Shown here: positions 11,421-22,394 of the stretch, in pieces
How the letters are laid out: the number at the start of each line of letters is the position of its first letter
How positions within the stretch are numbered: position 1 is the stretch's first letter
DNA from: Eonycteris spelaea
Lineage: Eukaryota > Chordata > Mammalia > Chiroptera > Pteropodidae
Reading direction: 5' to 3'
Assembly (NCBI GenBank): GCA_003508835.1
Contig: PUFA01000066.1
Location: 4,402,001 to 4,466,000 of the forward strand
DNA: 64,000 bases
Position numbers and translations under genes: made by a program
The notes under the pieces: model-generated
Database searches by the model: none
Told to the model about the DNA's origin: nothing
The model's input: only the letters and a program-made list of their open reading frames with translations

Positions 11421-11747
11421 CTGGGGCCAGCAAACCACGGCCCGTGCGCTCTGTCCATTTTGCTGCCTGTTTTTTTGCGTGGCCCACGAGCTAAGAATGC
11501 TTTTTTACATTTTGAAATAACGGAGAAGACCTCAAACGAATCACAGCGCGCACATGTGAAAATGACGTGGCATCCATGTCTCGGCGTCCGGCGTGACTCT
11601 TTCCTGGCACACCGCCACACCCGCGTGCTCGTGGATGTCTGTGGCGGTGACAACACACGACAGCAGGGCTGAGGAGTTGTGACAGAGAGTCCAGGGCCCA
11701 TCTGCAGGGCCTGAAATATGTACCACCTGGCACTTTACAGACCCCTG
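11421..11747 (-). mobile_element. hAT-Charlie-type element, long form
   Basis: Reverse orientation copy of the family at 9387-9719. It begins 'ctggggccagcaaaccacgg', passes 'cgtggcccacgagctaagaa' and the interior 'cacatgtgaaaatgacg', and ends 'ggcactttacagacccctg'. It is unusually rich in CpG for a decayed element. The 119 to 125 codon frames overlapping it are spurious. Confidence 0.8.
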
Positions 11748-11751
11748 CTGA

Positions 11752-11800
11752 ATGCCCAGCCCAGTGCCTGAGAATCCGTAAGTGCCCAGTAAACGTCGTG
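11752..11800 (+). mobile_element. L2 or MIR tail fragment
   Basis: The sequence 'cccagtgcctgagaatccgt' followed by 'aagtgcccagtaaacg' resembles the shared L2/MIR 3' tail 'acagtgcctggcacatagta'. Very short. Confidence 0.45.
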
Positions 11801-11980
11801 GGGCTAAAGAACAGAGCTTGGCGGGAGTGATTTCTAAACGTCCCTTTCCCGCCACTAGTAAACAAGTGGTGAGAACAGATGAATCAAAATGAAATGTTGA
11901 CTCCAGGCTCTGGAACAATCACAGAACCAAAGCGGGACACGAATGGCTGGGCGGAGTCTGCTCGGAAGCTTCGTCTACCG

Positions 11981-11990
11981 TTTCTTGAAA
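11981..11990. promoter_or_regulatory. Heat-shock-element-like half pair
   Basis: The decamer tttcttgaaa fits nTTCnnGAAn, two inverted HSF half-sites. Alone it is weak, since functional elements usually have three or more units; it is listed because a second such pair lies 60 bases downstream. Confidence 0.2.
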
Positions 11991-12035
11991 AAAGATGGCC
12001 AAGCGCCATTTCAGTCATGTCCAGGTATGTGAGGT

Positions 12036-12055
12036 TCCAGTTTCTAGAAACTGGA
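12036..12055. repeat. Perfect 20-bp palindrome
   Basis: The sequence tccagtttctagaaactgga equals its own reverse complement over all 20 bases. Its centre, ttctagaa, is again an inverted pair of HSF half-sites. A 20-base uninterrupted palindrome is unlikely at any given site by chance. It could be a dimeric protein site or a transposon end. Confidence 0.9.
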
Positions 12056-12186
12056 CACTTTCGGCTTTCTCCTGGTCTCATGTATTTTCTCTAACCCAGC
12101 CTGTTTTCCTCCTGCTTTTTATTTGTAGTCTGACTAAAGATTGAACTCTGGTTTCTGCCGCCCCAAACTCAGTGAACCTCCCCTCC

Positions 12187-12205
12187 AAAAAAAAAAAAAA
12201 AAAAA
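12187..12205 (+). repeat. Poly-A run
   Basis: Nineteen consecutive A. No retroposon body was recognised upstream, so it may be the tail of an unrecognised element or simple low complexity. Confidence 0.8.
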
Positions 12206-12649
12206 GTCAGCCTCTTAATCCTCTGCATAAAAAGGTCCATGTAACTTGAAGAATACATTCGGAATGGCCCACAGTACAAAAAGACGGCCTGAAAATAACA
12301 AGGGGGAAAACGGTACCCAACGCATCGGCACACACGCGAAGTTGCTAGGGAAACATGGCAGCTCCTTGCAAGCTGCCAGCTCTCGCGCATTGATAAAGAA
12401 TTGACAACTGACCTTTTTCTCTCCTTTCCCTTCTCTCCTTTTCACCAGGCACAGAAAGAGCCTTGCGGCTTGAAGGATGCTTTTGATAAGGCAGATATTT
12501 GGATCCTAGGCTGTCTGTGGAATGGAGGTGGAGGGGGTCCTGGTTTACAACTCTGCTCAGACCTAGAAAATCTTTTATGAGTGTCGCCTCCATTATGACC
12601 CAGTCTGTGTCATTGAAAGGTGCGTTTTCACCCTGCGAGTTGGCTTGTA
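12206..12649. other. Unique sequence
   Basis: No repeat recognised. Several short overlapping open frames without protein features. Confidence 0.5.
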
Positions 12650-13060
12650 TAGTCCCGAGGAGAGAAATGACATATTTTGTTGCATTATTTAAATATTCCT
12701 GCTGAACGCCAAATTAAAAATATCCATTAAAGGTTTATTTGATATTTCCTAATTATTGCCCATTGCGCATTTGACAAATTATTTACACATTTTAATAATT
12801 GCGACTTTCTTTGGAAGTGACACAAAAACAATTACTTTTTCGAAATTCCACTGTGTATATGCTTTTGAAACTACATAGCCATTAAAAACAGTCTGTCGAA
12901 TTAAAGGTTGGGCAATTAATTAAGTGCAAATTCTGTAAAACTGGACCAAGGAGAAAATTCATCAAACCTATGAAATATGACCTATCTTGTCCAAAAGACA
13001 AATATGTTTAAACAAAAGATGAAAATTGATGACAAAATTACGGATAGCAAAATGCACACG
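12650..13060. other. AT-rich unique block with many homeodomain-type cores
   Basis: Free of recognisable repeats and dense in TAAT/ATTA cores, including 'cctaattattgcc', 'ttttaataattgcg' and 'caattaattaagtg', the last also containing an NKX2-like ttaagtg. Composition of this kind is common in developmental enhancers within gene deserts. This is inference from motif content; no conservation data were available. Confidence 0.3.
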
Positions 13061-14116
13061 GAGCAAATATAAGACAGCTGTACTTGGTCTCAGCGTGCTG
13101 GGTTTACCCGCTCAGAATTCATGATTCATTACCTTCACCATCTTGTAAAACTTTTTGTAGTTAATCTCCAAAGTACTGTATCTGGAATAATAAAAGTTCT
13201 CACTAAGAGCCTGGAAGGCTGTTTATACGAATAACCACTGGCCTTCAGAGGAGCCCAATTAAATACAACTCAGATTGGGGACGGCAGCCCCAGGGCAGGT
13301 CTCCCCAGGACAGTTGAAATCCCGGTTGCAGGCCTGGCTTTTTCTTTCGTCTCCTCCTCCTGGATTTTCAGGGTCTGCCTGCCCTCCTCACGCACACCGG
13401 TTTCAGCATCGACAGCCCCTGCGACACTCCCATCTAGAGGGGACTCTGCCTGTGGTGAAACTCTGGCTCTTAATGTAAGCAGCGGCTGCTGTGTGTGTTT
13501 GGAGTGCACAGTGGGGGCCCCCAGAAGGCAGGACGGTGGCTTACGGGGGGCTGTATCCGACATGGACGCTGTACACGTGTCTCACGAGTGCTGGATGTTA
13601 CACCCAGGCGTTCAGGTTCACAACTCCACATGTAGGCTGCTTCAAAGTGGGCGGCAGAGGGAGGTGCTGTGCGGACCGTGGGGGTTGCTAAGAACACGAA
13701 GCTGTTATTTCCATGTTAAAATGTAATGGTCTCATTAACGTTAAAACCGCTGTTAAACTTGATTGAGTAAATTAGTTAATTAAGCATAGCATCCAGCACG
13801 CCCTCCAGGGCACACCTCTGTTCCTCAAGACGCAGAGCCAGTGCAGGCTCGGCTGAGAGGATCTCGTCCAGGGTAGGACGCTAATGCTCCGCTTAGACCA
13901 ACTTATTGCCGAATCCGCTAGAAAATCAGAAGCCAGAAAGTGTTACTTTGTGTTAAAGGAAGATGAGAATAGCCGCCGATGAAAGAAGGTGTATTTTATT
14001 TTTAAGCTGAAATCCCTGATGATTTTCTTAATTAAGAAACAAAACAAAACAAAAACACCTGATAAGCAATTTGTGGGGTGACTATTTTAGCCAACAAAAT
14101 ATCTTGTCTTATATTT
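13061..14116. other. Unique sequence
   Basis: No repeat recognised apart from an A/C-rich run near 14037-14060. A GC-richer part at 13270-13700 gives overlapping frames up to 97 codons with no domain. The segment 13735-13795 again has several ATTA cores. Confidence 0.5.
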
Positions 14117-14174
14117 TTCCTTCCTTCCTTCCTTCCTTCCTTCCTTCCTTCCTTCCTTCCTTCCTTCCTTCCTT
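14117..14174. repeat. TTCC tetranucleotide microsatellite
   Basis: About 14 uninterrupted TTCC units, then a T-rich run. The array encodes the FLPS repeats in the 101-codon open frame at 14071-14376, which is therefore not a gene. The purity suggests it is young and likely length-variable. Confidence 0.97.
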
Positions 14175-14334
14175 CTTTTTTTCTTGCCAACATTCTACCT
14201 TACTTTACCCTTTAAATTTTTTTTTTTTATGTTTGACTATGCAAAGATATCTCCATGGGATTCGTTGGAACTTTTCAAAAGCTTTTTGGGAGGCTTGGGT
14301 TTGGGTAAATGACTCTAAAATCAAGGTTGCGAGG

Positions 14335-14366
14335 TGTTGTTTTTTTGTTTGTTTTGTTTTGTTTGT
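14335..14366. repeat. TTTG/TTTTG simple repeat
   Basis: T-runs of varying length separated by single G. Low complexity only. Confidence 0.8.
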
Positions 14367-14504
14367 GGGTGAGTAGATGGATGGCGGAAGCATCTCCCAT
14401 TTGCTGTCCGAAGCTTAGTCTTGCAGTGTTGGCTTTTATTACTGGCTATCCAGGACACAAACGGCCCACCAAACCATTTGAAATACGTTCGTAAAATGTG
14501 AAAG

Positions 14505-14680
14505 AACTCGGCTTCTACCTGGTACATCTTAGTTTCTGCAAATAAGAAACAAGGATAACAATCAACAGCTACCTCCTCGGGGTGTCCTCGGGTTAAAGAT
14601 GTCGATACATGTGACGTGCTTAGAATGGTGCCAGGCACAGAATGAGTTCCCAGTGAGCACTGACCGTTGCTATCACTGGC
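14505..14680 (+). mobile_element. MIR SINE relic
   Basis: Sense MIR core and tail: 'cttagtttctgcaaataaga', then 'gatacatgtgacgtgcttag' and 'tggtgccaggcacagaatga', which follow the MIR 'aagcgcttagaacagtgcct' region. The head is mostly lost. Confidence 0.75.
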
Positions 14681-15399
14681 CGCGGAGAGAGGAGAGTCAG
14701 GCAGGGATGGAGAATGGTCCAGAGTAATGCAGCCAGGGTCCTCGGGCAGCCCGTCACCCCCGGACAGGCTTATTCTTGGATGCCGCACCCACTAAAAGGG
14801 GCCAGGGAACCTCCAGACACTGAGTAGCCAGGAAAGCTGGGTCTCATTTGACTCCTCTTTTCATCTGCCCTCCTCTAACCCAGTGCATTGCCTGATCACA
14901 GCCTGGAGCAGACCCTGCTGATGCTTGTATGAAGTTCGACACTTAGAGAAACATGGCTTGTAAGTCTCATCTGGAGAGCGATCAGAAATAAATGATAAAC
15001 CAGAACCTGGACTTGGCTGGACTAATTTTCTTATCCCTATATAACATAAGATACATATGTAGCTACGTATTTTTAAAAATATATATTTTTGTATTTTGTA
15101 GTTGTTTGGTTTCCTCCCTAGAGAAGACTTTGGGGGATGTGAGAGAAGTCTATAATTTGGGAAGTCAGGGCAAGAAACAGAGAGAGAGAGACTGAGAAAG
15201 TGACATGAAAAAGGAAGAACAGCTGATACGTATATTTTAAAAATATATAACCTTATAAAAAGGATTCCAAAAAGTAAATCAGGTCAAATAAGTTATTTTC
15301 TAAAACTATAGTTTTAGAATGAAAATCAGATATCAAGATACTTCTTGAGTTGAGTTGACAGTCAGCCAAATCCATAAAAAAAAAATGATAAAAAGATAG
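14681..15399. other. Unique sequence
   Basis: No repeat recognised. AT-rich from 14990 to 15390, with two 'ttaaaaatatat'-like strings near 15070 and 15236. Confidence 0.5.
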
Positions 15400-15565
15400 C
15401 ATTTTCTGGGCACTACATAAACTCATTTCAATGACCTGTGTAAGGGGCTATTGTTACTTCCCATTACGCAGGTGATGAAACTGAGGCACAGGCAGGTTAC
15501 AGGTCTTGCCCAAGGTCGCCGAGCCAGTAAGTGGCAGGTCAGACTTCGGAGTGAGGCAGGCAGAG
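15400..15565 (-). mobile_element. MIR SINE relic
   Basis: Very clear reversed MIR: 'tgatgaaactgaggcacagg', 'ggttacaggtcttgcccaag' and 'gccagtaagtggcaggtcag'. One of the best-preserved MIRs in the window. Confidence 0.9.
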
Positions 15566-15689
15566 CACAAATTCTTGCCCGTACATCTGTCTCGATTCTG
15601 TTCTCCGCAGGTGACAGAGCCGTCTTCCTTCAGTGCACTTCACCTACCAGTGTGGCTCAGAAGTCACGTGGCCTTGGGCTTTGCTTTGG

Positions 15690-15840
15690 TCGTTAATGAT
15701 CATATGTGTGATCTCGGACAGCATTACTTCTCCTCTGTTAGCTTTCATGTCCCCATCTGTACAGTGGGAGATAAGAATAGGTTTTATCTGCAGGTAGGTG
15801 GTGGCTGCCTTGTTCATATCTCCGTGGCACGCCTTGGAAG
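15690..15840 (+). mobile_element. MIR SINE relic
   Basis: Sense MIR core ('gtgtgatctcggacagcatt', 'catgtccccatctgtacagt') lying about 125 bases after an opposite-strand MIR. The 174-codon frame at 15506-16030, the longest in the window, crosses both relics and is not credible as a gene. Confidence 0.75.
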
Positions 15841-16009
15841 TGCGCTGCTGTGCAGGGGACAGTCCCTGCACCTGCCGATGATGGCTTCTTTCTTCAGAGA
15901 CCAGCATCTCTCTGCACAGCTGGAGGGGCTGGAGGTAACGCCCCGCCCCCAGGTGCCGCCTCACTGTGATAAGGGTGGGAGTTGGTGGATCAGCATCCTA
16001 GCTTCTTCA

Positions 16010-16028
16010 TCCTCCAGGGGGCAGCGCT
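16010..16028 (+). promoter_or_regulatory. CTCF-like binding motif
   Basis: The sequence cctccagggggcagcg matches the CTCF core closely, including the ccAGGGGGC centre. It lies in unique sequence between MIR fragments. Motif matches of this quality are common genome-wide, so occupancy is unknown. Confidence 0.45.
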
Positions 16029-16218
16029 GAGTATGTCCCACACATCTCTCACGGGAGCCTGGCTTGGCCTGGGTTCCAGATGCCCCAGTGGCCACCAGCT
16101 TGTAGCACACCCTGTTGTCTGTCCTCCCTTCCCAGAGTCACTTTCCCAGCCCTTCACTGTGCTCCCGCTCTAACTTCTCAAATGGATGACTTCTTTTGAA
16201 ATCTCTGACGTTCTCCTT

Positions 16219-16227
16219 TGTGCGTGC

Positions 16228-16268
<41 letters not shown>
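16219..16268. repeat. GT microsatellite with TGCG start
   Basis: Three TGCG units then about 19 GT units. The reverse strand gives the His-Thr runs in three overlapping open frames at 16138-16403, which are therefore artefacts. Confidence 0.97.
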
Positions 16269-16269
<1 letters not shown>

Positions 16270-16286
16270 CGGGGTGGGGGGGGGAA
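16269..16286 (+). other. G-rich run beside the GT repeat
   Basis: A G-rich string with one G4 and one long G run separated by T, directly after the GT tract. Together with the Z-DNA-prone GT repeat it may form non-B structure. Confidence 0.4.
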
Positions 16287-16289
16287 GAA

Positions 16290-16405
16290 CCCAAACAAAG
16301 GCACTGGCCAGGGCCGTTGTGAGAATCCACTGAAATGATGTTTGGTAATAATAGCGTATGTCTGGCATGGAGCAGGTACCTCAGTGGCTGCAAGTGTTAT
16401 CACCT
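16290..16405 (+). mobile_element. MIR SINE tail
   Basis: Contains 'gttgtgagaatccactgaaa', 'tctggcatggagcaggtacc' and 'tcagtggctgcaagtgttat', following the sense MIR 3' half. The upstream part has been replaced by the GT microsatellite. Confidence 0.7.
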
Positions 16406-19149
16406 ATTAGTACATCAATATTTGAAAACCTGATTTAATTGTGAAACTGTAAGAAAGGGCCTGACTCCGTTTTTTTTTTTTCCCCCCAACGTTTGATTGC
16501 TGACAACTTTTAAGCTTCACTCCCCTTCCTCCTCCTGCTCCACATCTGAGCACGCTGATAAAACAGCCCGGGGGGATTCCTACTCTGGTGTCATCAGGAA
16601 GTTGAAACCGCACGTGAAAACCCTCATGTGGGCCCAGCGGGGAACCCCCATAAAACCCCTAATCAGTTTTCTTTCTCAAAAAAAAAAAAAAGGCTTATTG
16701 TGCAAGCAGCGAACCTTCGCATACCCCCTTGGGAGGTAAGTTGTGTCCCCAGTCATGACATCTGAACTCGATCCGGGGTGAAGGTCCCTCCTGTTTCTGT
16801 GGAGTGGTCAGTCACAAGAGAAGCAAATCTAGTCTTTACCACAAAAGGCACCATTGCGTTCTCTAAGGCAACAGCAGCATCTGGGAGTCTTGGAACCTGG
16901 TGCTATTTCTTTAAGGAAGTGTCTATGGGCCAGTGATGAGGGTTCAGGGCAGGGGTCTGAAGCTCAAGGGCGCAGATAGGAGGGATAAGTCATGGAGGAC
17001 TGCGAGGTGGAGGCATCAATCCGGTGGGAGAGGAAGCTCACCACTCCCCACCAGCAGGAATGCGGAGATCTGGGATTCACATGCAGCTTTTGCTTCAAGG
17101 AAACTATGCTTTTTTTGAACTTTGTGAACATTGGCCCCTGACATGGACTGGGATTTTAATCAGCACTTGTGTTCTAACACATGATCTGCGTAAAAATTTG
17201 CAAGGAAAAAAATGTATTTGGGGCTTAGGCCAATGAACAGGCTAGAAATACTGATGCTTAAAATATAACAAAAACATGAATGTTCTAAAATTCATATTCC
17301 ATCGTTTGTAGAAAAAAAAAGAATCTCCATTTTGATTTCTGCAGTTTCAGAATAGGCTGCCCAAATCCAGGGCATTGAATCAGAATTATATAACGTAGCT
17401 TCTCCAGGCCTCTATTTATAGCATCAAGTGTTGGCATGTATGTGAAAACTTAAAGGAAGGTCTGCCTGGCTCATGATCTTGTGATCTTTAATTTTTACCT
17501 TTAATCTAACAAACACTTCCTCATGATAACTTCTTAATGAACAGCGAGGGAGAATTCTTTTCAAGACTGTAAAATCTTAATTTCACTCTATAGACTTGTT
17601 TTAACTAATAAATTCTGCTTAGTATAAACATTTACATAGGAAGGATGTTAACAGTCAAGAATAGTGTACAACTAGTTGCTGGAAACAACATAATACAGAT
17701 TTATATATTTAGTGAATATATATATACATTTAAAATATGAGTGAAGTTAGAATGTTGCAATTAGATTTTTTTTTTATTTCAAAAATTGCTTTAAAAGCAT
17801 ATAGTCATTCACAAAGATTACAAAGAGAGTGTTTATGAGAGGGACGCAGGTGACATAGTTTAGGCTCATTGTCAACATGCAATCACAAGTAAGGAATGCT
17901 TTGCAAAGGGAAAAAAAAATCAGCATCTCGAGATGCTCAAATTCTGACATCTTTGCTGTAATTGACGGTGCTCATTGGGTGAGATGAAATTAAAGAACAA
18001 CATTCTTTTCAGTGGAAAGAAAAAGGGCAGAGATCGAAATAGGTCACAGAACACCATTCCCTTCTGTGACAAAGGAGGTCTGTGTCCCACCCCTGGCCCC
18101 CCGGTATTCCCCCTTCTCATATATGACTGGTGTCCTGATGCAAAGCCTGTGACTCTCAGCCTTAGGGTCTACGTGGGAGTGCTGGCGTGTGCTTCTGGGC
18201 GGAGTCGGTGGGGAGACACTCCACCCTCCTCACCCCGAATGGGAGACTTTCGAGTTGCGCTCTGTGTCACCTCCCAGAAGCCTCAGTAGAACCCAGTCCC
18301 AGTCACCCAGAGTGGTCACCTGCTCATTCATTCACCCTCTAACGCAAGTCCTCATGCTCCCCTGTCTTCATCATGCGCCGGGATCACCCTTCATTCAGAT
18401 CCTCGTCTTGGGGTCTCCTTCTGGGGAAGCAACCTAAGACACCTTCCAGGGATGAATTTGTTAGGTGTCCATTGCCTTGCATTCACCCCTCCTTTCTTTC
18501 CTCCTGCCCTCCCCCATGTTTTTAACACCAGCTGTGTACAGGCACGGTGATATATGCTAGGAAATGTCCAGTGACATGGACTTCAGTGAGAGAAACAGAT
18601 GTTAGAGTTGGGCCTGAGTTTAACAACAGCAAATTTACATAAAGCTCAAAAAAAAAAGAGAGAATTATTGAAATGCCCAGGGCTGCCATTTCACTCAATA
18701 AATGCAGATCCTCGCTGGAATGCGAGGTGGCGACAGGAAGCTGGGGTTCTCTCCGTGAGCCTTGGGTTGCATGCGTCTCTCACAGAACATCTTTTTTGTG
18801 TTGAGCATGATTCTTGAATTTAGGGATTCAGCGTGGTTCTGTTTTTCATGCAATGTGGCCCTTAAATGCAAGCCAGCGCCTTACGCGGTGCTTCCTCAAA
18901 GGCACCGTGATCTTTCCCCCAGCGCTGGAGGGAAAACTAACCATGACGGACTCGTTGAAGAACTGGATGGCCATCCACACCACAAGATCTTTTAAAGGGA
19001 TCTTGAAAAATAATTTTTTTCTTACATAATCTTTGCTCCAGGCTCTGACTTTTCGACCTGGTTCTCATAAGTGAGACTCCACTGTCATTGCACTGTGGGC
19101 TAAGCGGTTTCAGAAAAATGGGCATTAATGGGACACTGTGGAGAGTCCG
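16406..19149. other. Mostly unique sequence
   Basis: About 2.7 kb with no confident transposon. It has short A-runs (16678, 17312, 18649) and an AT-rich zone at 17570-17790. A possible L2 piece at 18515-18610 and a possible LTR end at 18400-18440 (see 52225-52313) are too weak to call separately. Confidence 0.5.
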
Positions 19150-19255
19150 AGGCAGACAGGTCCAATGATGGCTGGTCAGACTGGGGAAGATTTCTCAGGG
19201 CAAGGAATGTTTGAGCTGGGTCTTAAAAGATAAGTAGATGTTTGTCTAATGTTTC
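19150..19255 (-). mobile_element. L2 LINE fragment
   Basis: Reversed L2 block 'gaatgtttgagctgggtctt' followed by 'aaaagataagtagatgtttg', which matches the L2 'tttgagctgagtcttgaagg' region upstream of its 3' tail. Confidence 0.65.
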
Positions 19256-20904
19256 ACGGGAGGATATATAATACAGCTCTTAAACGCCTACCACAAAAAT
19301 GTCAGCTTTGCCTTCCTTAATCCCTAAACACAGATCTTGAGGCTTTTACTTTAGTCAACAATGAGACTAGCCGTCCTGTGTCTGCTTTGGGGAAGATTAG
19401 ATGAGAAGTCAGCCTCTCCGAGATTTATTTGAGACAGTCGATGCTTGGACAAAACAATTTAGTGGGACATTTTCTTGCCTGTTCGTCTCGTCTCCAAAAG
19501 ATTCGTTAGAAATATCAGGGTGTGAGTTCTGGGTTGTCCGAGAAGCAGATGTGAGAGGCAGGTGAGACACCAATGAGCTGGTTAGGAGAACAGCTACTGA
19601 GGATGATGCGGGGGAGGGTCCAGACTGTGGGGTGAGTTCGATCCTTGTTGAAGAGAGAGGTCGGAGTGCAGCACAGTCCTGAGGGTGTGTGGCAAGCCAT
19701 GGCAGGCGTCGGAGGAGAACGGTATCTTCAAGAAGGCCACGTCTCCTTGCCTCGGTAGCTAGCCACCCTCAGCTACAGGCTGGGAACAGCCCATGGGCAG
19801 CGTGTCCCCCGTGAGGGCCCAGTGATGAACTTCAGCATCTGGGCGTGTCAGTCATGCTACCCATGGTCAGAGACCTGAGGGGACCGTTTTCACGGCCACC
19901 ACATCCGTGTTTTCTCAACGTGGGGCACACGCCACAGAGAGTATGCCTGAGATGATTTTAGTTAGTACACTGAATTGTTCAGTATTAAAATCCTTCCCTT
20001 TGTAGTTCTCTTTGATTTTGGTTTGTTAAGGAGGAAAAACCCAGATCGATGCTATGGTTTTTGTAATCCCCCCACTTTTACCAGGAGGCCTGCCTCAGGG
20101 TTAGAAAGTTGGGCAAGTCACAATATCCAGATCAAACCGGAGAATTTTATTTGTCATTTTGTTTTCCTGCTCACTTACCATTATGGGGATTTTCAGTTGA
20201 TTTTTTATTTACGACTAATGACACTGGTTTTCAATTTACACTACTCAAATCCATTTTTTTCCCCTTAAAATAAATTTAATTAAGGAAATAAGTGGGAATC
20301 CATTTAAAGAAAATATTCAGGAACTGAACAGGTGGTCATAGGAAAAAAAAAAAAAACAGAAATCTGTGACAATGTTTCGTAAGTGACCAGAGTGCCTGTG
20401 ACCCTCAGGTCACCTGGAAGTGGCTTGTCCATCCTTGCCGGCTCAGTTTTCCATAGGCGTTCCCGTCACTGCCTCACTGTTAGGTTACGCATTTTCCTGC
20501 CGAACGGGTCACAGGAGGGACTGTCCAGTTTCACAGCGTTTCTATGATTTTCGTGGCGGGAGATGTTGTTCACTCCATTACCCATCCCTTAAACAAATCC
20601 CCAGAGGACAAATCCAGCTTGAATTTAGTTCTGGGAGGATAAAAAGCATTGTCTGTGAATGAAGGTGTATACTTTTTCCTGTCAGAAAAAGACAAGTATA
20701 CCTGTCATGATGCTTGCGTACCTTCTAGAATCCTCAGGGCTGAATTTACTGCTTTTTATGTTCTCATCTGTTCCAATCTGGCACCTGAAAGCACACTCTC
20801 TTCCTAGTTCCTTCAGAGGACTCTGTTATTTAAAAAGATCTTTAAAAGTCTCTGACATCTCTGGTGCCACGGCTTTCCCGTGACGTCCACGTAGACTGGC
20901 TCAA
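19256..20904. other. Unique sequence
   Basis: No confident repeat. An A-run sits at 20342-20356. The 97-codon frame at 19975-20268 is AT-rich with no domain. A MIR-like string at 20420-20500 was too weak to annotate. Confidence 0.5.
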
Positions 20905-21335
20905 TCTGCCTGTATTAGCCAGGATAAGCGAGGTCGTGCTGCGGTAATAAACAAACCCCGAATTTTAGTGGCTTATAAACACCAGAGGTTGGTTTCTGGC
21001 TCCTGCTTTATGTCCGCTTCAGGTTAGCTGGGGGCTCTTTCTTAAATCTCACTGAGAAAATCTGGCCGACGGAGCTTTCATCTCCTGCCTGGTTGTTGGT
21101 TGTCACAACAGGGGAAGAAAAGAACATGGCTCTTTCTTCATTTGCTTCAAAAGAGATCACACACCATGAACCTGACACATTCCACTTCTCATGTTCCCCT
21201 GGCTAAAGCAAGCCTTAGGACCATGCCGAACTTGAAGGAGGCAGGGGCACAAAATCCTACCATTTTATTGAAAGGAGGGGCACGAAAACATTGGCGAGCA
21301 GCCCTAAGTATTACCACACTGCCCCACTTCATAAT
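20905..21335 (-). mobile_element. LTR-like interspersed repeat, family not assigned
   Basis: Starts 'ctgtattagccaggataagc', then 'gtcgtgctgcggtaataaac' and 'ttttagtggcttataaacac'. This order (terminus, a tgct-g-aataaa block, cttagtggctt-aaac) is shared by reversed mammalian LTRs and related repeats. I cannot name the family, and the right edge is set only by the adjoining hAT element. The 79-codon frame inside is not a gene. Confidence 0.5.
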
Positions 21336-21341
21336 ATAGGA

Positions 21342-21553
21342 CAGCGGCCCCCAACCTTTGTGGCACCAGAGACCGGCGCTCTGTGAGCATCTAGTGCCTG
21401 AGGATCTGAGGTGGAGCTGAGGGGTGGTGCTGGCGCTGGGGAGCGGCTGCAGGTACAGATGGAGCTTCGCTCACTGGCCTGCCGCTCACCTCCTGCCGTG
21501 CGCCCCAGTTCCTAACAGGCCATGGACTGGTGCCTGAGGGTTGGGGACCCCTG
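21342..21553 (+). mobile_element. Short hAT-type MITE with terminal inverted repeats
   Basis: A 212-base element beginning cagcggcccccaacc and ending ggttggggacccctg, a terminal inverted repeat visible by eye. Its right half ('ggggagcggctgcaggtaca', 'ttcctaacaggccatggact') matches the common human-type hAT repeat with the same ends; the AT-rich middle is deleted. Flanking octamers atatagga and aggtagga agree at 6 of 8 positions. Confidence 0.85.
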
Positions 21554-22394
21554 AGGTAGGAGATCTACTAACAATTCCTTCACGCCTCTAAGGCCTTCTG
21601 AGTCGTCCTTGGCTACAGTCTGTGTGCCGTGACCTGTTCGTAGCCCTTACTCTTCCTTGCTGCAATTGTCATCTCCTCCTGCTGGGTGGGGAACATCTCT
21701 TGCCCTTTACCCGCCCTCTCCCCGGCGCACCATTAAGGCAATGTGTTTGTTCGCAGAAGAACTGCCTTGCAGGTTTGGGGTGCAGTGAAGGAACATTACA
21801 AGCCAGGGTAGAAAAGCACCTCCAGTTGTTGAGGGTATGTGCAGTCTGGGTAACCCGTTGTTTTATTGACTGGCTGCGTGTCCCCGGCGTGTAGAACACA
21901 GCACGGCACGGGGCTCCGTAAATATCTGGGGAATGAAGGCATTTCAGTCAAGTCATCAACAATCGTAGACGTTTTCAGGTCCTTTCCTGCCACGTGGGAT
22001 TCCTGCAGCCCGACGCCCTCTGGGCCCCTAGCGTGGGCTCGGGATCGACTTCCCTCTCTCCCCCCTTCCACATCACGTCTGTTCTCTTCCAGACTCGTGG
22101 TCGCCTCACGGCCTCAAAGTCGCCAGCAAAGGACCACCATTTCCTTTTATCCCCCCCTTATCTGAAAGTATTTAACCCTTTCTATGTTTTACTCTTGACT
22201 TCAATACTATGACCTAAAAAATCCTGTTGTCGCACTCAAAGGACCCTATCAAGGCAGTTTCCTAGGTTAAAAAAAAGAGTTGGGGAGACCTGCCTTAGGA
22301 TGAATTATGTCACATCTCTTGAAAGCAGACGTGACTGCAGTCAGTGCTTATTTTAAATGATATTTGTCACCTTTTTGTTACAGTATATTTTGAT
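21554..22394. other. Unique sequence
   Basis: No repeat recognised. Overlapping open frames up to 99 codons on both strands at 21622-22212 look like chance frames in GC-richer sequence. Confidence 0.5.

Noticed and set aside
12187..12205. Poly-A run, considered as a processed pseudogene tail
   Set aside because: No upstream sequence resembles a messenger RNA that I know, and no target-site duplication is visible.
14071..14376. Frame with repeated Phe-Leu-Pro-Ser
   Set aside because: Translation of the TTCC microsatellite.
15506..16030. Longest open frame in the window, 174 codons, plus strand
   Set aside because: It crosses two MIR relics in opposite orientation, overlaps other frames, and has no domain or sensible composition.
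16138..16403. Three frames with His-Thr repeats
   Set aside because: Direct translation of the GT microsatellite in different frames.
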